A stretch of 41,502 nucleotides of DNA from assembly GCA_947476015.1 (NCBI GenBank), contig CANJOS010000007.1, positions 1 through 41,502 on the forward strand, given 5' to 3'. Shown here in pieces: positions 41,154 through 41,502 of the stretch (positions are counted from its first letter, which is position 1; every line of letters starts with the position of its first letter). Below the pieces are notes generated by a model. That model was not told where the DNA came from. It searched no databases and was given only the letters and a program-made list of their open reading frames with translations. The translations under genes were made by a program, and so were the position numbers. The stretch is from Comamonadaceae bacterium (lineage in GTDB: Bacteria > Pseudomonadota > Gammaproteobacteria > Burkholderiales > Burkholderiaceae_C).

Positions 41154-41502
41154 TGAATGATCGATGGCGTTATCTGCTTGAACGCCTGATACAGGCTGCA
41201 GTTTGCGTTTGGGGTGTGTCGGTCATTATTTTTTGCATCACACACTTCATTGGCGACCCAGTTCAGTTGTTGATGCCAGCGGAAGCTTCACAAGCCGATC
41301 GTCTGGCCTATCAACAAGCGCTGGGACTGGATAAGTCGGCCTTCGAACGCTACATTATATTTTTCACCAATGTCTTACAAGGTGACTTAGGTCAATCTTA
41401 CAGATTCAACACACCTGTCTTGGCATTGATATGGGACAAATTCCCTGCTACGTTTGAATTGGCAGTTGCTGCGATTGTTTTTGCAATCATTGTTGGCGTT
41501 GG
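41153..41502 (+). CDS. Dipeptide/oligopeptide-type ABC transporter permease (DppB-like), partial
   Basis: From ATG 41153 the frame is open to the end of the window (116 complete codons). The start MNDRWRYLLERLIQAAVCVW leads into a first membrane helix (about residues 12-33), then a periplasmic GDPVQLLMPAEASQ, an ALGLDKSAFERYIIFF segment and QGDLGQSYRFNTPV. These are the classic DppB/OppB N-terminal features (the GDP, LGLD and GDLGxS motifs). It overlaps the receptor stop by one base. The remainder and the further DppC, DppD and DppF genes should follow outside the window. Confidence 0.9.
   Translation, partial: MNDRWRYLLERLIQAAVCVWGVSVIIFCITHFIGDPVQLLMPAEASQADRLAYQQALGLDKSAFERYIIFFTNVLQGDLGQSYRFNTPVLALIWDKFPATFELAVAAIVFAIIVGV

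Noticed and set aside
1-41502. tRNA, rRNA, CRISPR arrays, insertion sequences, integrases or prophage genes
   Set aside because: Reading both strands gave no recognisable example; repeats found are short and restricted to control regions.

Overview
The window looks like a chromosomal piece of a betaproteobacterium of the Burkholderiales, most likely the Comamonadaceae (Limnohabitans/Rhodoferax/Polaromonas type). This is inferred from moderate GC, three orphan Bug-type (TctC-like) solute receptors, two TRAP systems, a phthalate-dioxygenase-type Rieske enzyme and many small transporter-plus-catabolism operons under GntR, LysR, IclR and MarR regulators. I saw no rRNA, tRNA, CRISPR, transposase, integrase or phage gene. 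Coding density is high: with corrected start codons no gap exceeds about 270 bases.

Layout. (1) 1-4440: the C-terminal end of a PhoX-type phosphatase, then an Fe(III) ABC importer (FutA/FbpA-like receptor and FbpC-like ATPase on the minus strand, FbpB-like permease on the plus strand) with a clear Fur-box-like palindrome before the receptor gene. (2) 4517-7192: a flavin reductase-like protein, a Bug receptor, and an Asp/Glu/hydantoin racemase family protein lacking one of the two catalytic cysteines. (3) 7189-14379, minus strand: one tight eight-gene operon that reads Rieske oxygenase, stand-alone [2Fe-2S] ferredoxin, LivK-, LivH-, LivM-, LivG- and LivF-like importer, LLM-class flavin oxidoreductase. 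A divergent MarR regulator is followed by an alpha/beta hydrolase, a crotonase-fold protein and a CaiB-type CoA-transferase. Together these suggest uptake, oxygenation and then hydrolytic or CoA-linked breakdown of an aromatic or cyclic acid.

(4) 18119-25777: a GntR/FCD regulator divergent from a homoserine-dehydrogenase-like/SAF-domain oxidoreductase plus SDR pair, and followed by a TRAP importer (gene order P-M-Q), an SDR and a convergent COG3618 amidohydrolase/lactonase. (5) 25955-31787: a LysR regulator, a second TRAP importer (P-Q-M), a second COG3618 lactonase and a 3-hydroxyisobutyrate-dehydrogenase-family enzyme. Regions 4 and 5 look like two versions of the same idea: a TRAP importer for a sugar-acid-like compound, a lactonase and an NAD(P) dehydrogenase.

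(6) 31832-41502: a class-I glutamine-amidotransferase-like (BPL_N) protein, a Bug receptor with an HpcH/HpaI aldolase, and an IclR-controlled minus-strand series (DapA-family enzyme, Bug receptor, SDR, N-acetylneuraminate-lyase-like enzyme). The start of a dipeptide/oligopeptide-type ABC importer (DppA-like receptor and a DppB-like permease cut by the window edge) follows. The aldolase-rich content points to 2-keto-3-deoxy sugar acids.

The most useful new signals are probable operators: a 15-bp motif (14 of 15 identical) at both promoters around the GntR gene, and a near-identical TCCGGAATCC-type motif upstream of both the iclR gene and the first dapA-like gene. Other points worth a second look are the reductase-less Rieske operon, the crotonase with both catalytic glutamates replaced, and the racemase with one cysteine replaced.
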